A stretch of DNA of 64,000 bases from Anaerostipes sp. 992a. Its GTDB lineage: Bacteria; Bacillota; Clostridia; Lachnospirales; Lachnospiraceae. Every line of letters starts with the position of its first letter. Within the stretch, counting starts at the first letter, position 1. The notes beneath the pieces were generated by a model. That model was not told where the DNA came from, did not search any database, and saw only the letters and a list, made by a program, of their open reading frames with translations. Below, one piece after another: positions 48,117 to 57,335 of the stretch. The stretch lies in the NCBI RefSeq assembly GCF_001940245.1, contig NZ_MJIG01000005.1, forward strand, positions 1 through 64,000, read 5' to 3'. The translations under genes and the position numbers were made by a program.

Positions 48117-50327
48117 ATGGCAGAAGAGAAAAAGGTCAAAAAAAAGAAGATAAAACAAAAGTCAAAAAAGAAGACCCTGATCAGCCGGATCGCATTTGCT
48201 GTACTGGCAATCTTTCTGGTCGTGGGTATTGGCGTGGGAATCAAGCTTGGGATTACGCTGCTTGAGATGAAGAAAGAGGCAGTGGAGCTGGTTTCCGGGG
48301 CAACCAGGGATACCTTTAAGGCGAATCAGACCACTTTGGTGTATGATACCAATGGAGAACTGATCACCAAGCTAAAGGGAGAAAAGGATGTTTATTATTT
48401 GGAGTATGGTGAGATTCCACAGAAGGTAATCGATGCGGTTGTGGCTGTTGAGGATAGCCGATTTTACGATCATCATGGAATTGATTTAAAGGGAATTGCT
48501 CGTGCAGCAGTAGCACTGGTCAAGAATAAAGGTGAGATTCATGAAGGAGCCAGTACGATCACACAGCAGCTGGCCCGCGGTATTTTCCTGAATAATGATG
48601 TCACCTGGTCGAGAAAGATCAAAGAAATGTTTGTTGCTCTGGAATTAGAAAAGATCTATAGTAAGCAGGATATTCTGGAATTCTATCTGAATAATATTTA
48701 TTATTCCAATGGGTATTATGGAATTCAGGCTGCGGCACAGGGATATTTTAATCTTAATGCGGATGAGCTTTCCTTATCACAGATTGCATATCTTTCTGCA
48801 ATCCCAAATGGTCCAACGATGTATAATCCGTACAATCATCCAGAGGCAACTACAAAAAGACGTAATAAGATTCTAAAGGATATGCTGGAAGATAACTATA
48901 TCTCACAGAGTGAATATGACGAAGCTATTTCTAAAAAAATTAAGGTTGTGAAGAAGAAAACAACGGAAACGCATGATTATGTGGAGACTTATGTTATTCA
49001 TTGTGCTACGGAAAGTCTGATGAAGGACAGTGGATTTGAGTTCCGGTATTCCTTTAATAATGACAGTGATAAGGAAGCCTATGAAGAGGAATACAACAAA
49101 GCTTATGCTACGTGTAAGCGTACGCTGTATACGGCAGGTTATCGCATCTATACCAGTATCGATTTTGACAAGCAGGATGAGCTGCAAAGTGCCATCAACA
49201 GGAATCTGGCTTCTTACACAGATACAAAAGATGGAGTATATAAGGTACAGGCTGCTGGAACCTGTATTGACAATAAAACAGGCAAGGTAGTAGCCATTGT
49301 GGGTGGGCGTTCTCAGGATAATCTGGAAGGCTATACGCTAAATCGGGCTTATCAGAGTGCAAGACAGCCGGGAAGTGGTTTGAAGCCGCTTCTGGTATAT
49401 GCACCAGCACTGGAGAGAGGATATACTCCTGGTTCTACCGTGGATGATAGTCCAATGAGCAGTAGTGATCCTCATAAGGTTCGAAATTCAGGAAACAGCT
49501 ATAGAGGAAGTATTTCTTTAAGAGCAGCTGTTATGAAATCCAGTAACGTGGCAACCATGAGACTTTATGAAAGCCTGACGCCAAAGACAGCTCTTTCTTA
49601 TCTGGAGAAGATGCATTTTTCTCATCTGGTGGAACGAGACTATAAGTATTATACGACCTGTCTTGGTGGTATGACTTATGGGGTTACCACAGAGGAGATG
49701 GCTGCAGGATTTGCTACGCTTGCAAACGATGGAGAATATCGGGCCCCAACATGTATCGAAGAGATTACTGATTCTTCAGGTGCATTAATCGTAAAGGGTT
49801 CTACAGGAACGAAGAAGATTTATTCCAAGAGTGCGGCCAATATGATGACCGATGTACTGGAAAGCGTTGTTACCGGAGGTACTGGAAAGGGTACGAAGAT
49901 CAATGGCTTTGATACGGCAGGTAAGACAGGAACTACCAGTGATTACCGAGATGGATGGTTCTGTGGATATACACCATATTATACAACGGCCATCTGGGTA
50001 GGAAGAGATGATCATAAGATTATGTATAACCTTCATGGCAATACGTACCCTGCGTATATCTGGAAGGATTTTATGGATGATATTCATAAAAATTTAGACA
50101 GTACCGAGAACTTTAAAAATTATGATGGTGGGGAATCCTCCATACCAGCTTCTACACAAAAGACGGAAGCCAGCACGGCAAAATCATCTGATACTACAGC
50201 GGCTTCCACAGAAGCAACAACGACGGAGGCAGCAACTACAGAAGCATCAACCACAGAGGCGCCGACGACGGCTACGCCGCCAACGGAAGCACCATCCGAT
50301 ACACCGTCTGATGAAGATGGAGAATAA
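48117..50327 (+). CDS. pbpA: Class A penicillin-binding protein
   Basis: 736 aa bifunctional peptidoglycan synthase. A Lys-rich cytosolic tail and one helix (IAFAVLAIFLVVGIGVGIKLGI) precede the GT51 transglycosylase (about 75-250: AVEDSRFYDHHGID, EGASTITQQLARG). The transpeptidase (about 370-650) has the SxxK motif in QPGSGLKP, SSN, and KTGTT. The usual RQPGSSFKP is altered to Gly-Leu before Lys. The tail (about 685-736) is low-complexity Thr/Ala/Glu/Pro. AGGTG precedes the ATG. Confidence 0.92.
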   Translation: MAEEKKVKKKKIKQKSKKKTLISRIAFAVLAIFLVVGIGVGIKLGITLLEMKKEAVELVSGATRDTFKANQTTLVYDTNGELITKLKGEKDVYYLEYGEIPQKVIDAVVAVEDSRFYDHHGIDLKGIARAAVALVKNKGEIHEGASTITQQLARGIFLNNDVTWSRKIKEMFVALELEKIYSKQDILEFYLNNIYYSNGYYGIQAAAQGYFNLNADELSLSQIAYLSAIPNGPTMYNPYNHPEATTKRRNKILKDMLEDNYISQSEYDEAISKKIKVVKKKTTETHDYVETYVIHCATESLMKDSGFEFRYSFNNDSDKEAYEEEYNKAYATCKRTLYTAGYRIYTSIDFDKQDELQSAINRNLASYTDTKDGVYKVQAAGTCIDNKTGKVVAIVGGRSQDNLEGYTLNRAYQSARQPGSGLKPLLVYAPALERGYTPGSTVDDSPMSSSDPHKVRNSGNSYRGSISLRAAVMKSSNVATMRLYESLTPKTALSYLEKMHFSHLVERDYKYYTTCLGGMTYGVTTEEMAAGFATLANDGEYRAPTCIEEITDSSGALIVKGSTGTKKIYSKSAANMMTDVLESVVTGGTGKGTKINGFDTAGKTGTTSDYRDGWFCGYTPYYTTAIWVGRDDHKIMYNLHGNTYPAYIWKDFMDDIHKNLDSTENFKNYDGGESSIPASTQKTEASTAKSSDTTAASTEATTTEAATTEASTTEAPTTATPPTEAPSDTPSDEDGE

Positions 50328-50342
50328 AAAGAATTGTTAAAG

Positions 50343-50411
50343 AAAAGAACATCCTTGATGAAACCAGTGTTTATAAGATACTGAACATTTTATCAAGGAT
50401 GTTCTTTTTAT
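50343..50411 (+). terminator. Terminator after the penicillin-binding protein
   Basis: AAAAGAACATCCTTGAT pairs with ATCAAGGATGTTCTTTT around a 36-base region and ends in a T run. Confidence 0.8.
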
Positions 50412-50419
50412 AATGTATT

Positions 50420-50838
50420 TATGTAGGAGAATGGCTTAAGTGAAGAAGCAAACTTCTCCTCCTGCGCCTAGGATGCCAGAACGTAAGAACAACCAAAGCT
50501 GTCTGGATCTACCCCGAGCCAAACCCTAATCCGCTCCGCTAGTCGGGCTTGGCATGGCACAAGACGAACTGCCTTCCTTTTTTCCACACTCCGTTTCTCC
50601 ACACGAATATGGGAGAAGCCAATATACTACAAAGAATGAAACCATTCCGGTAAAGCAATCTGCGAAGGAGCTTACATAGCCATTTGTCCCTGGAGGAGAG
50701 ATAAGATTTTCGTCTGTCCTAGTGTGGAACAAGAGAAAACATGTATCAGATTTGGAAGCTCCGTAGCCTGATTGCTGACCGAAATGATTTCGTTCTCACT
50801 CACTATCCCATAGTCAAAGAAACCCGTATTTTTAGGAT
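50420..50838. other. Intergenic block, possible dispersed repeat
   Basis: About 420 bases downstream of dapL (read on the minus strand) without a believable gene. Composition is more mixed and GC-richer than nearby spacers. GCCAAACCC/GGGCTTGGC (one mismatch) pairs around 50517-50555 and CGAAAT/ATTTCG forms a hairpin near 50782. It looks like a non-coding repeat or 3' region; copies elsewhere cannot be checked here. Confidence 0.3.
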
Positions 50839-52041
50839 TTATCCGAATAACTTTTCAAAGCGATTCATTGCTTCTACTGTACTTTCGTAGCTTCCGAAAG
50901 CAGTCAGACGGAAGAAGTTCTTTCCATTTTCGCCGAATCCGGCACCAGGAGTTCCAACAACCTGGATGTTTTCTAATAAGTAATCAAAACATTCCCATGC
51001 TTCCATTCCGTTTGGACATTCAAACCAGATATATGGAGAATGGATACCGCCAAAGAAGCGAATACCTAATTTGGTTAAAGTATCAGCGATTACTTTTGCG
51101 TTTTTCTGATAGTATTCGATGTTCTTTCTGCATTCAGCAATTCCCTCTTCAGAGAAAACAACAGCAGCACCATGCTGAACGATATAAGAAGTACCGTTGA
51201 ATTTTGTACATTGTCTACGGTTCCACATCGCATTTAAGGACATTTCTGTACCGTTAGAAGCGGTAAATACCAGTTCTTTTGGAACAACGGTATAACCGCA
51301 ACGTGTTCCGGTGAATCCAGCAGTTTTAGAAAGAGAGCAGAATTCAATTGCACATTTCTTAGCACCTTCGATGGCATAGATACTTCTTGGAAGCTCAGGA
51401 TCGGAAATAAATGCTTCGTATGCAGAATCAAATAAGATAATAGCGTTGTTTTCTAATGCATAATCAACCCATTCTTTTAACTGCTCTTTGTTGTAGCATG
51501 CTCCAGTTGGGTTGTTTGGAGAACAGATATAGATGATATCTGCATGTTGATTGTGGTCAGGCATTGGCAGGAAGTTGTTTTCTGCATTTCCTGAAATGTA
51601 TACAATGTTATTGTGACCGCACATGATGTTAGAATCTACGTATACTGGGTAAACAGGATCTGGAATGATGATCGTGTTATCTGGTCCAAATAAATCTGTA
51701 ATATTACCAGTATCACTCTTTGCACCGTCAGATACGAAGATAGCATCTTCATCAACGTCTACGCCATTTTTCTTGTAATAACTAGCAATGGCAGCACGAG
51801 TATCTGCATATCCCTGTTCTGGTCCATATCCCTTGAAGGTTTCAGAAGAAGCCATGGCATCAACGCCTTCGTGTAAGGCTTTGATTACGATTTCTCCTAA
51901 AGGCTTTGTAACATCACCGATTCCTAAGCGGATGATTGGTTTATCCGGATGCTGTTCTGTATATGCGGCTGTTCTATGCGCAATTTCAGAGAATAAATAA
52001 CTGTCTTTTACGTTTAAGTAATTTTCATTTAATTGTGGCAT
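50839..52041 (-). CDS. dapL: LL-diaminopimelate aminotransferase
   Basis: 400 aa, class I/II PLP aminotransferase. It converts tetrahydrodipicolinate directly to LL-diaminopimelate with glutamate as donor, in the short lysine and peptidoglycan route. IRLGIGDVTKPLG near residue 40, CSPNNPTGACYNKEQL near 173, and the PLP Lys in FCSLSKTAGFTGTRCGY near 238 match DapL. The start follows GAAAGGAATTACTACA. Upstream lie about 280 bases packed with hairpins. Confidence 0.93.
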   Translation of the reverse strand: MPQLNENYLNVKDSYLFSEIAHRTAAYTEQHPDKPIIRLGIGDVTKPLGEIVIKALHEGVDAMASSETFKGYGPEQGYADTRAAIASYYKKNGVDVDEDAIFVSDGAKSDTGNITDLFGPDNTIIIPDPVYPVYVDSNIMCGHNNIVYISGNAENNFLPMPDHNQHADIIYICSPNNPTGACYNKEQLKEWVDYALENNAIILFDSAYEAFISDPELPRSIYAIEGAKKCAIEFCSLSKTAGFTGTRCGYTVVPKELVFTASNGTEMSLNAMWNRRQCTKFNGTSYIVQHGAAVVFSEEGIAECRKNIEYYQKNAKVIADTLTKLGIRFFGGIHSPYIWFECPNGMEAWECFDYLLENIQVVGTPGAGFGENGKNFFRLTAFGSYESTVEAMNRFEKLFG

Positions 52042-52084
52042 TGTAGTAATTCCTTTCTCTTTGATGATATTATATTAAGATGTT

Positions 52085-52287
52085 GGGGTCAAAAGCCTTT
52101 GACCCCCTGATACCTACGGATTTCTCCGCGTTTCACGCTCACGAAATCCTAAAAACATTCGAAATCCACTCATTTTTCTACGAAAAATGGCTACTTTCTC
52201 ATGTTTTGTGGGTCCCAAAGTCATGCTTTTTCATGCAAGCATGAACAGCATGACCTTGGTATCATATTAAGAATATATCCATATTCT
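52085..52287 (-). promoter_or_regulatory. Hairpin array upstream of dapL
   Basis: Five inverted repeats follow each other: GGGGTCAAA/TTTGACCCC (52085-52106), GGATTTC/GAAATCC (52118-52149), CATTTTTC/GAAAAATG (about 52168-52187), nested GTCATGC/GCATGAC with TCATGC/GCATGA (52218-52256), and AAGAATAT/ATATTCTT (about 52268-52287). No known riboswitch consensus is visible. It may be the dapL leader or a palindromic intergenic repeat. Confidence 0.5.
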
Positions 52288-52292
52288 TGCAT

Positions 52293-52338
52293 AAAAGCGG
52301 CATGCCTGTCGCAAATGCAACGGGCATAAACCGCTTTT
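52293..52338 (-). terminator. Terminator after prs
   Basis: AAAAGCGG (52293-52300) pairs with CCGCTTTT (52331-52338), with further inner pairing ATGCC/GGCAT. It lies 22 bases behind the prs stop. Confidence 0.65.
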
Positions 52339-52359
52339 CGTCCTTGAAAATACAATATG

Positions 52360-53544
52360 CTAGAAAGAACGTTTTCCGTTCTTGTATTCTTCGATACGGA
52401 GTTTGATTCTTTCTGTTGGATCTAAAATATCGCTGATGGATGCATCATGGTTCATGTTGTCGATCAATAATGCAATGTATTTACTTACATCAGCGCTTAC
52501 ATACCATTCTCTGTCAAATAATTCAGGAATCTGGTAAGTAAGATTGGTTGTAATGACTTTGTAGATGGTTCCATCTTCATAGCACTTATCAAAGCTGTCT
52601 AATCCGTTTGTGAAAAGACCAAAGGTAGAGATGCAGAAGACGCGTTTTGCTTTTCTGCGTTTTAATTCTCTTGCTACATCGATCATACTTTCACCGGAAG
52701 AAATCATGTCGTCGATGATGATAACATCCTTGCCTTCTACGGAATCACCAAGGAATTCATGAGCAACGATCGGATTACGTCCATCAACGATGGTAGAATA
52801 ATCACGACGTTTGTAGAACATACCTACATCAATTCCCAGTACATTGGCAAAGTAGATAGATCTCTGCATTGCACCTTCATCCGGGCTGATGATCATCATA
52901 TGCTTGTTGTCAATCTGCAGATCGTCACAGCAGTTTAATAATGCTTTTACGAACTGATACGTAGGCTGAACGGTTTCAAATCCATGAGATGGAACAGCGT
53001 TTTGAACACGTGGATCGTGGGCATCGAAGGTAATAATATTATTTACACCCATGGATACCAGTTCCTGAAGCATAACAGCGCAATCTAAAGATTCACGGGT
53101 TGTTCTTCTGTGCTGACGGCTTTCATATAAGAAAGGCATGATGACGTTGACATTGCGGGCTTTTCCGCAGGTCGCAGAAATCAGTCTTTTTAAATCGCTG
53201 TAATGATCATCTGGGGACATGCGATTCATATGTCCGCATAATTTATATTGAATGCTGTAGTTTAGTACATCCACTAAAAGGTAGATATCAGAACCACGCA
53301 CAGATTCTTTTAAAAGTCCTTTTGCTTCACCGGAGCCAAATCTTGGGCATGCGGCATCTAATAAATAGCTGTCTTTTAAATAGCCGTCGAATTCAATGCT
53401 ATCGTGTCTTTCTTGATTTCTTTTTGTTCTCCAGTTTACAATATGCTTATCCACAAGTGCTCCAAGTTCTTTACTGCTTTCTAAAGCAATAATTCCTAAT
53501 TTGCCGACAGGAATGGATGTATACTTGCTATCATTCAAATTCAT
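52360..53544 (-). CDS. prs: Ribose-phosphate pyrophosphokinase, long form
   Basis: About 394 aa, makes PRPP from ribose 5-phosphate and ATP for purine, pyrimidine, His and Trp synthesis. PRPP-binding VIIIDDMISSGESMID near residue 268, SPDEGAMQRS near 210 and DAHDPRVQ near 163 are present; the flexible-loop segment is ESRQHRRTTRES. The usual enzyme has about 315 aa; this one has extra N-terminal (about 60 residues) sequence, a form seen in Clostridia. ATG 53544 has AAGGAGA before it; the upstream ATG at 53616 overlaps the preceding gene's end. Confidence 0.9.
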   Translation of the reverse strand: MNLNDSKYTSIPVGKLGIIALESSKELGALVDKHIVNWRTKRNQERHDSIEFDGYLKDSYLLDAACPRFGSGEAKGLLKESVRGSDIYLLVDVLNYSIQYKLCGHMNRMSPDDHYSDLKRLISATCGKARNVNVIMPFLYESRQHRRTTRESLDCAVMLQELVSMGVNNIITFDAHDPRVQNAVPSHGFETVQPTYQFVKALLNCCDDLQIDNKHMMIISPDEGAMQRSIYFANVLGIDVGMFYKRRDYSTIVDGRNPIVAHEFLGDSVEGKDVIIIDDMISSGESMIDVARELKRRKAKRVFCISTFGLFTNGLDSFDKCYEDGTIYKVITTNLTYQIPELFDREWYVSADVSKYIALLIDNMNHDASISDILDPTERIKLRIEEYKNGKRSF

Positions 53545-53618
53545 TGGTAAATCTCCTTTTTTGTAATCTGTAATATATTCATACCTTTTATAACATTTTC
53601 TGCTTGTATTCGTCAAGT

Positions 53619-54611
53619 TTAATTGGCAAATGATTTCTTAATTCGAATATCATCGCCATAAATTTTACATATCAAGTAATTTTCTGTAATTCTGGATACC
53701 ACTCGTTCCGAATAAGCTTCGGTTAATTTAGAAAGTGATAAATTGGTTGATATAATCGTTGATTTCTTTCTCAGTAGTCGTTCGTTGATGCATAGGAATA
53801 GCTGAGAGGCAACAAATGCGTTGGTCAGCTCTGTTCCCAGGTCATCAATAATTAGTAAGTCACAGTTTAAAATATAGTCCATTGTATACAGATTCTGTGT
53901 TTCTTCCTTGCGGTGAAAACGATGATTTTCTAAAATCTCTACCAGCTGGAAGGATGTTAGATAAATAACCGTATAGGCTTCGTCGATCAGCTCCTTGGCA
54001 ATACAGTTGGTAAGAAAGGTCTTGCCAACGCCTACACTGCCCTGAAACAGGATGTTCTGCCCTGGATTTGACGAAAAAGTCTGGATAAAATCCATGCATT
54101 TTTCCACAATGGATACAATGTTCTGCCGTGGAGTTGGCAGGTTAGGATACATAGGCTTATTATCGTAATATTCATAAGAAAAGGTCTGGAAATTCTCTTC
54201 TTGCAGCTTTTTTTCGATATTCGATTGCTGGTAAGCCTGACGGACAATGGACTGCTTTAAGCAGCGGCATTTTTCGCCATTGACGTATCCGGTGTCCTTG
54301 CATAGGGAGCAGTCGTAAATAGGATTTAAGTAATCAGGCTCATATCCGTTGGAGACCAAGAGTTCGACCTTTTTCATGGACAGCTCCAGATTCTCTATTT
54401 TAAGATCCTTAAGAACCTGGTCATCCTTATGGAAAAGCAGAGCCTTTCCGGCCTGTATGGAATGTTCCGCAATAGTATCGTCAATGTTCTTAATCTCCGG
54501 AATGGTCTGATAGATCTCATCCTGGCGCTTTAAATGCAGAGCGTGATTCCGCTGGCGGGTCTGGTCATAGGAACGCATGATCTGTTCGAACTGCCATGTG
54601 GATAAGGGCAT
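53619..54611 (-). CDS. dnaI: DnaI/DnaC-like helicase loader ATPase
   Basis: About 330 aa. The N-terminal part has a zinc-binding set (CSLCKDTGYVNGEKCRC near residue 100) as in DnaI. The AAA+ domain (about 150-330) has Walker A FQGSVGVGKTFL, Walker B LLIIDDLGTE and sensor-1 STNLS. It should load the replicative DnaB/DnaC helicase. ATG 54611 has the better distance to AAGGAGG than ATG 54620. The dnaD-like gene lies 11 bases upstream, giving a loader operon. Confidence 0.88.
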   Translation of the reverse strand: MPLSTWQFEQIMRSYDQTRQRNHALHLKRQDEIYQTIPEIKNIDDTIAEHSIQAGKALLFHKDDQVLKDLKIENLELSMKKVELLVSNGYEPDYLNPIYDCSLCKDTGYVNGEKCRCLKQSIVRQAYQQSNIEKKLQEENFQTFSYEYYDNKPMYPNLPTPRQNIVSIVEKCMDFIQTFSSNPGQNILFQGSVGVGKTFLTNCIAKELIDEAYTVIYLTSFQLVEILENHRFHRKEETQNLYTMDYILNCDLLIIDDLGTELTNAFVASQLFLCINERLLRKKSTIISTNLSLSKLTEAYSERVVSRITENYLICKIYGDDIRIKKSFAN

Positions 54612-54631
54612 TGCTTCCATCCTCCTTTCTA

Positions 54632-55606
54632 CTATTGATTGATTTTCTGAATATAGCGCTGTTCTAAAGCGTCAAAATCATAAGAGCGCTCCTGAAAATT
54701 ATGTAATTTTGGCTGCTTTTTCTGTTCAGGAAGAGCCCCTTTGACTGGAGTGGTATTCTTCTCGTAGGAAGCCAGCTCGGTCTGGGATTTGATGCCGGCC
54801 TTCTTCCAGGTTTCCAGTATCTTATTGGCATATGGGAAGCTTGGCTTACCAATCGCTGTGATGGTACGTCTGCAGGCTTCTAAAACCATATTAAGAGAGA
54901 AATCATCCTTATGCAGCCATTTTTCCATGAATTCAATCTGCGCTGGTGCAGGAGAGTGATTCAGTCCCATGGTCTTCATGATCGTATAATAATCCTTTCC
55001 ATAAGAATGAGCCTGGCTCTTGGCTTGCTGCAGTGTGAGGATGTTCTTCTGATGCCAGTCGATTGCCACCTTTTCCATATAACGTAAGCTATTCTTGTGA
55101 TTGCTGACACAATATTCGATCAGGTATTCGATCAAGTCCACAGGAAGCTTCAGATCGTCATAAATATAAGAAAGGGAATTGATTTCTGGATTAGTCATAG
55201 GATGCCCTAAATACATTTCGGTGATGTATTTTAAATGGGAAAATCCTTTGTCATTCTGTTTCTTTCTCATATCTGCCGGTGTCAGTGTAGATTTGGCAGG
55301 AAGCGGCTTGGAAGTGGATACAGGTGCCTCCTCTTTGGAAGCAGCGGTCTCCTGTTCTGCACTGGATATCAGGATCCCTTCTCGTTCCCAATAGGAAAGC
55401 GCACGCATAACATCCCGTTCTGTCATATCCAGACGATCGGCAATGACTTCAGGAAGAGGGTTTTTTCCTGACTGAAGAAGTCGTAGGATCATAAGAAATA
55501 CTTTGATATATTCACCGTTTGCCTTTGTCATATAAGTATCAATAAAATGATTGGATATGATCGTGGTATCCGGTTCTACTTTACTGGATAATTCAATGGG
55601 TTTCAT
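54632..55606 (-). CDS. DnaD-domain replication initiation protein
   Basis: 324 aa. The N-terminal winged helix (about 10-80: NPLPEVIADRLDMTERDVMRALSYWEREG) resembles DnaD/DnaB(Bsu). After a Pro/Ser linker, the DnaD C-terminal helical domain (about 120-275) includes SYGKDYYTIMKTMGL and the YxxxIxxxW motif as YANKILETWKKAG. Firmicute members help melt the origin and recruit the loader. It precedes dnaI as in many Clostridia. AAGGAGAG precedes the start. Confidence 0.87.
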   Translation of the reverse strand: MKPIELSSKVEPDTTIISNHFIDTYMTKANGEYIKVFLMILRLLQSGKNPLPEVIADRLDMTERDVMRALSYWEREGILISSAEQETAASKEEAPVSTSKPLPAKSTLTPADMRKKQNDKGFSHLKYITEMYLGHPMTNPEINSLSYIYDDLKLPVDLIEYLIEYCVSNHKNSLRYMEKVAIDWHQKNILTLQQAKSQAHSYGKDYYTIMKTMGLNHSPAPAQIEFMEKWLHKDDFSLNMVLEACRRTITAIGKPSFPYANKILETWKKAGIKSQTELASYEKNTTPVKGALPEQKKQPKLHNFQERSYDFDALEQRYIQKINQ

Positions 55607-55725
55607 GGGTTATCTCTCCTTTATAATGTGTTACGTTTCCCTGTTTTCCTACTATAACATAGGATGAAAAAAAAGAAAACCAAAGGGAAGGTTGTGTAAA
55701 AATCCACCAGATATTATGTGAAAAG

Positions 55726-55876
55726 TGTGGATAATGTGGACAACTTTGTGAAATACACGAATATATCGTAAATAGGAGCAATTTTATATTTCACAATGAG
55801 TGTGGATAAATAAATAAAAAATCCACAAAGTTATGAACGGATAAATTGTGCATAACCCTGTGGATAATGTGGATAA
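55726..55876. promoter_or_regulatory. Cluster of DnaA boxes
   Basis: Five perfect TTATNCACA boxes, all in the same orientation (read TGTGGATAA or TGTGCATAA on the plus strand): 55726-55734, 55801-55809, 55847-55855, 55859-55867, 55868-55876. TGTGGACAA at 55735-55743 is a sixth with one change. The last two are directly tandem. AT-rich DNA lies between them. The cluster sits upstream of the dnaD-dnaI genes and directly downstream of murC. Confidence 0.8.
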
Positions 55877-55880
55877 ATAT

Positions 55881-57272
55881 TTACTTAAGCAGGTTTTCTC
55901 CGATATCTACAACATTTCCGGCACCCATAGTTATCAACAGATCACCGTTTTTACATGTTTCTAATAAAAATTTTTCGATATCAGAAAAAGCGGAAATATA
56001 ATGAACATCAACATCATATTGCTTCATTCGTTCAACAATATCTTTAGAATGAACCTGTCCAAGATCCTTTTCACGGGCTGCATAAATATCGGTTAAAATT
56101 ACATGGTCGCTTAAGCTTAATGCTTCTGCAAAATCATCTAAAAAGGCGATGGTTCTGCTATAAGTATGTGGCTGGAATACACACCATAATTCGTTGTGTG
56201 GATATTTCTGTGCAGCTGTTAAGGTAGCTGTGATTTCTGTTGGATGGTGTGCATAATCATCAATAATGGTAAAGCCATTTACCTTTCCTTTGTATTCAAA
56301 GCGGCGCTTCGTACCAGTGAAGGCAAGAAGACCTTTCTGGATATCTTCTGTAGAGATGTCTAAATATTTTGCAACGGCAATAGCGGAAAGGGAGTTCATA
56401 ATATTGTGAATTCCATTTACGTGCAAATGAATATGATCCGTTATGGTTCCATTTTCCATTAAATCATAGGAACCATTTCCCTGTTCGTCATAGGCGATAT
56501 TAGTAGCATAATAGGTTGCATTCTTATTGTGGATGCCAAAGGTAACAATGCTTGCTTCTACGCCCTGTTTGATCTGGTCGGCACAGTCCATATCGCCATT
56601 TAATACGAGGAGACCTTCCTTTGGAAGTTTTTTTGCAAATGTATGGAAGCTTTCTCGGATCTCTTCAATTCCGCTGAAGAAATCCAGGTGATCTTCTTCT
56701 ACATTTAAAATAATGCTGATTGCAGGGTTAAAGGAGTGATAGCTGTTCGTGTATTCACATGCCTCTGTTACCAGAATGTTGGATTTCCCAACACGGATAT
56801 TCCCACCGATGGCATCTAAGATTCCACCTACGCTGATGGTTGGATCCATATCAGCGGCTAAAAGGATATGGGAAAGCATAGAGGTTGTTGTTGTCTTTCC
56901 ATGAGTGCCAGAAACTGCAATTGGATACTTATAGTTGTCCATCATCTGTCCAAGAAGCTGTGCTCTGGTCAGTGCTGGAATCTGGTGTTCTCTGACCGCC
57001 TTTAATTCTGGGTTATCTTCATGGATGGCAGCGGTATAAACGACAAGATCGATGTCGTCTGTAATATTAGAGGCTTTCTGTCCAATCATTACATTGGCTC
57101 CAAGAGAAGATAATTTCTTTGTCATGTCGGATTCGTTCATATCAGAACCGGATATAGTAAAATGTTCTTCCAATAGAATTTCGGCAAGACCGCTCATGCT
57201 GATACCGCCGATTCCAATGAAATGAACATGGATCGGTTTTTTAAAATCAATGGTATACATAGTTTTATTCAT
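55881..57272 (-). CDS. murC: UDP-N-acetylmuramate--L-alanine ligase
   Basis: About 463 aa. It adds L-Ala to UDP-MurNAc in the first step of stem-peptide synthesis. The Rossmann N-terminus (FIGIGGISMSGLAEIL), ATP loop VSGTHGKTTTTSM near residue 108, NVEEDHLDFF near 175, and DDYAHHPTEI near 338 are standard. ATG 57272 is chosen over upstream ATG 57377 since AGGAAAGG precedes it and the extra 35 residues have no family match. Confidence 0.95.
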   Translation of the reverse strand: MNKTMYTIDFKKPIHVHFIGIGGISMSGLAEILLEEHFTISGSDMNESDMTKKLSSLGANVMIGQKASNITDDIDLVVYTAAIHEDNPELKAVREHQIPALTRAQLLGQMMDNYKYPIAVSGTHGKTTTTSMLSHILLAADMDPTISVGGILDAIGGNIRVGKSNILVTEACEYTNSYHSFNPAISIILNVEEDHLDFFSGIEEIRESFHTFAKKLPKEGLLVLNGDMDCADQIKQGVEASIVTFGIHNKNATYYATNIAYDEQGNGSYDLMENGTITDHIHLHVNGIHNIMNSLSAIAVAKYLDISTEDIQKGLLAFTGTKRRFEYKGKVNGFTIIDDYAHHPTEITATLTAAQKYPHNELWCVFQPHTYSRTIAFLDDFAEALSLSDHVILTDIYAAREKDLGQVHSKDIVERMKQYDVDVHYISAFSDIEKFLLETCKNGDLLITMGAGNVVDIGENLLK

Positions 57273-57335
57273 TTCCTTTCCTATTAAATTAAAATGCATC
57301 CCTTCCTTCCCTTTTAGAAGGAAAATTCTGTCCCC

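Noticed and set aside
50526-50732. A 68-codon minus-strand frame downstream of dapL
   Set aside because: No ribosome site, odd Cys/Ser-rich composition, and the surrounding block looks non-coding.
52042-52359. Lysine riboswitch before dapL
   Set aside because: The characteristic AGAGGTGC core and five-way junction are not seen; the stems are simple separate hairpins.
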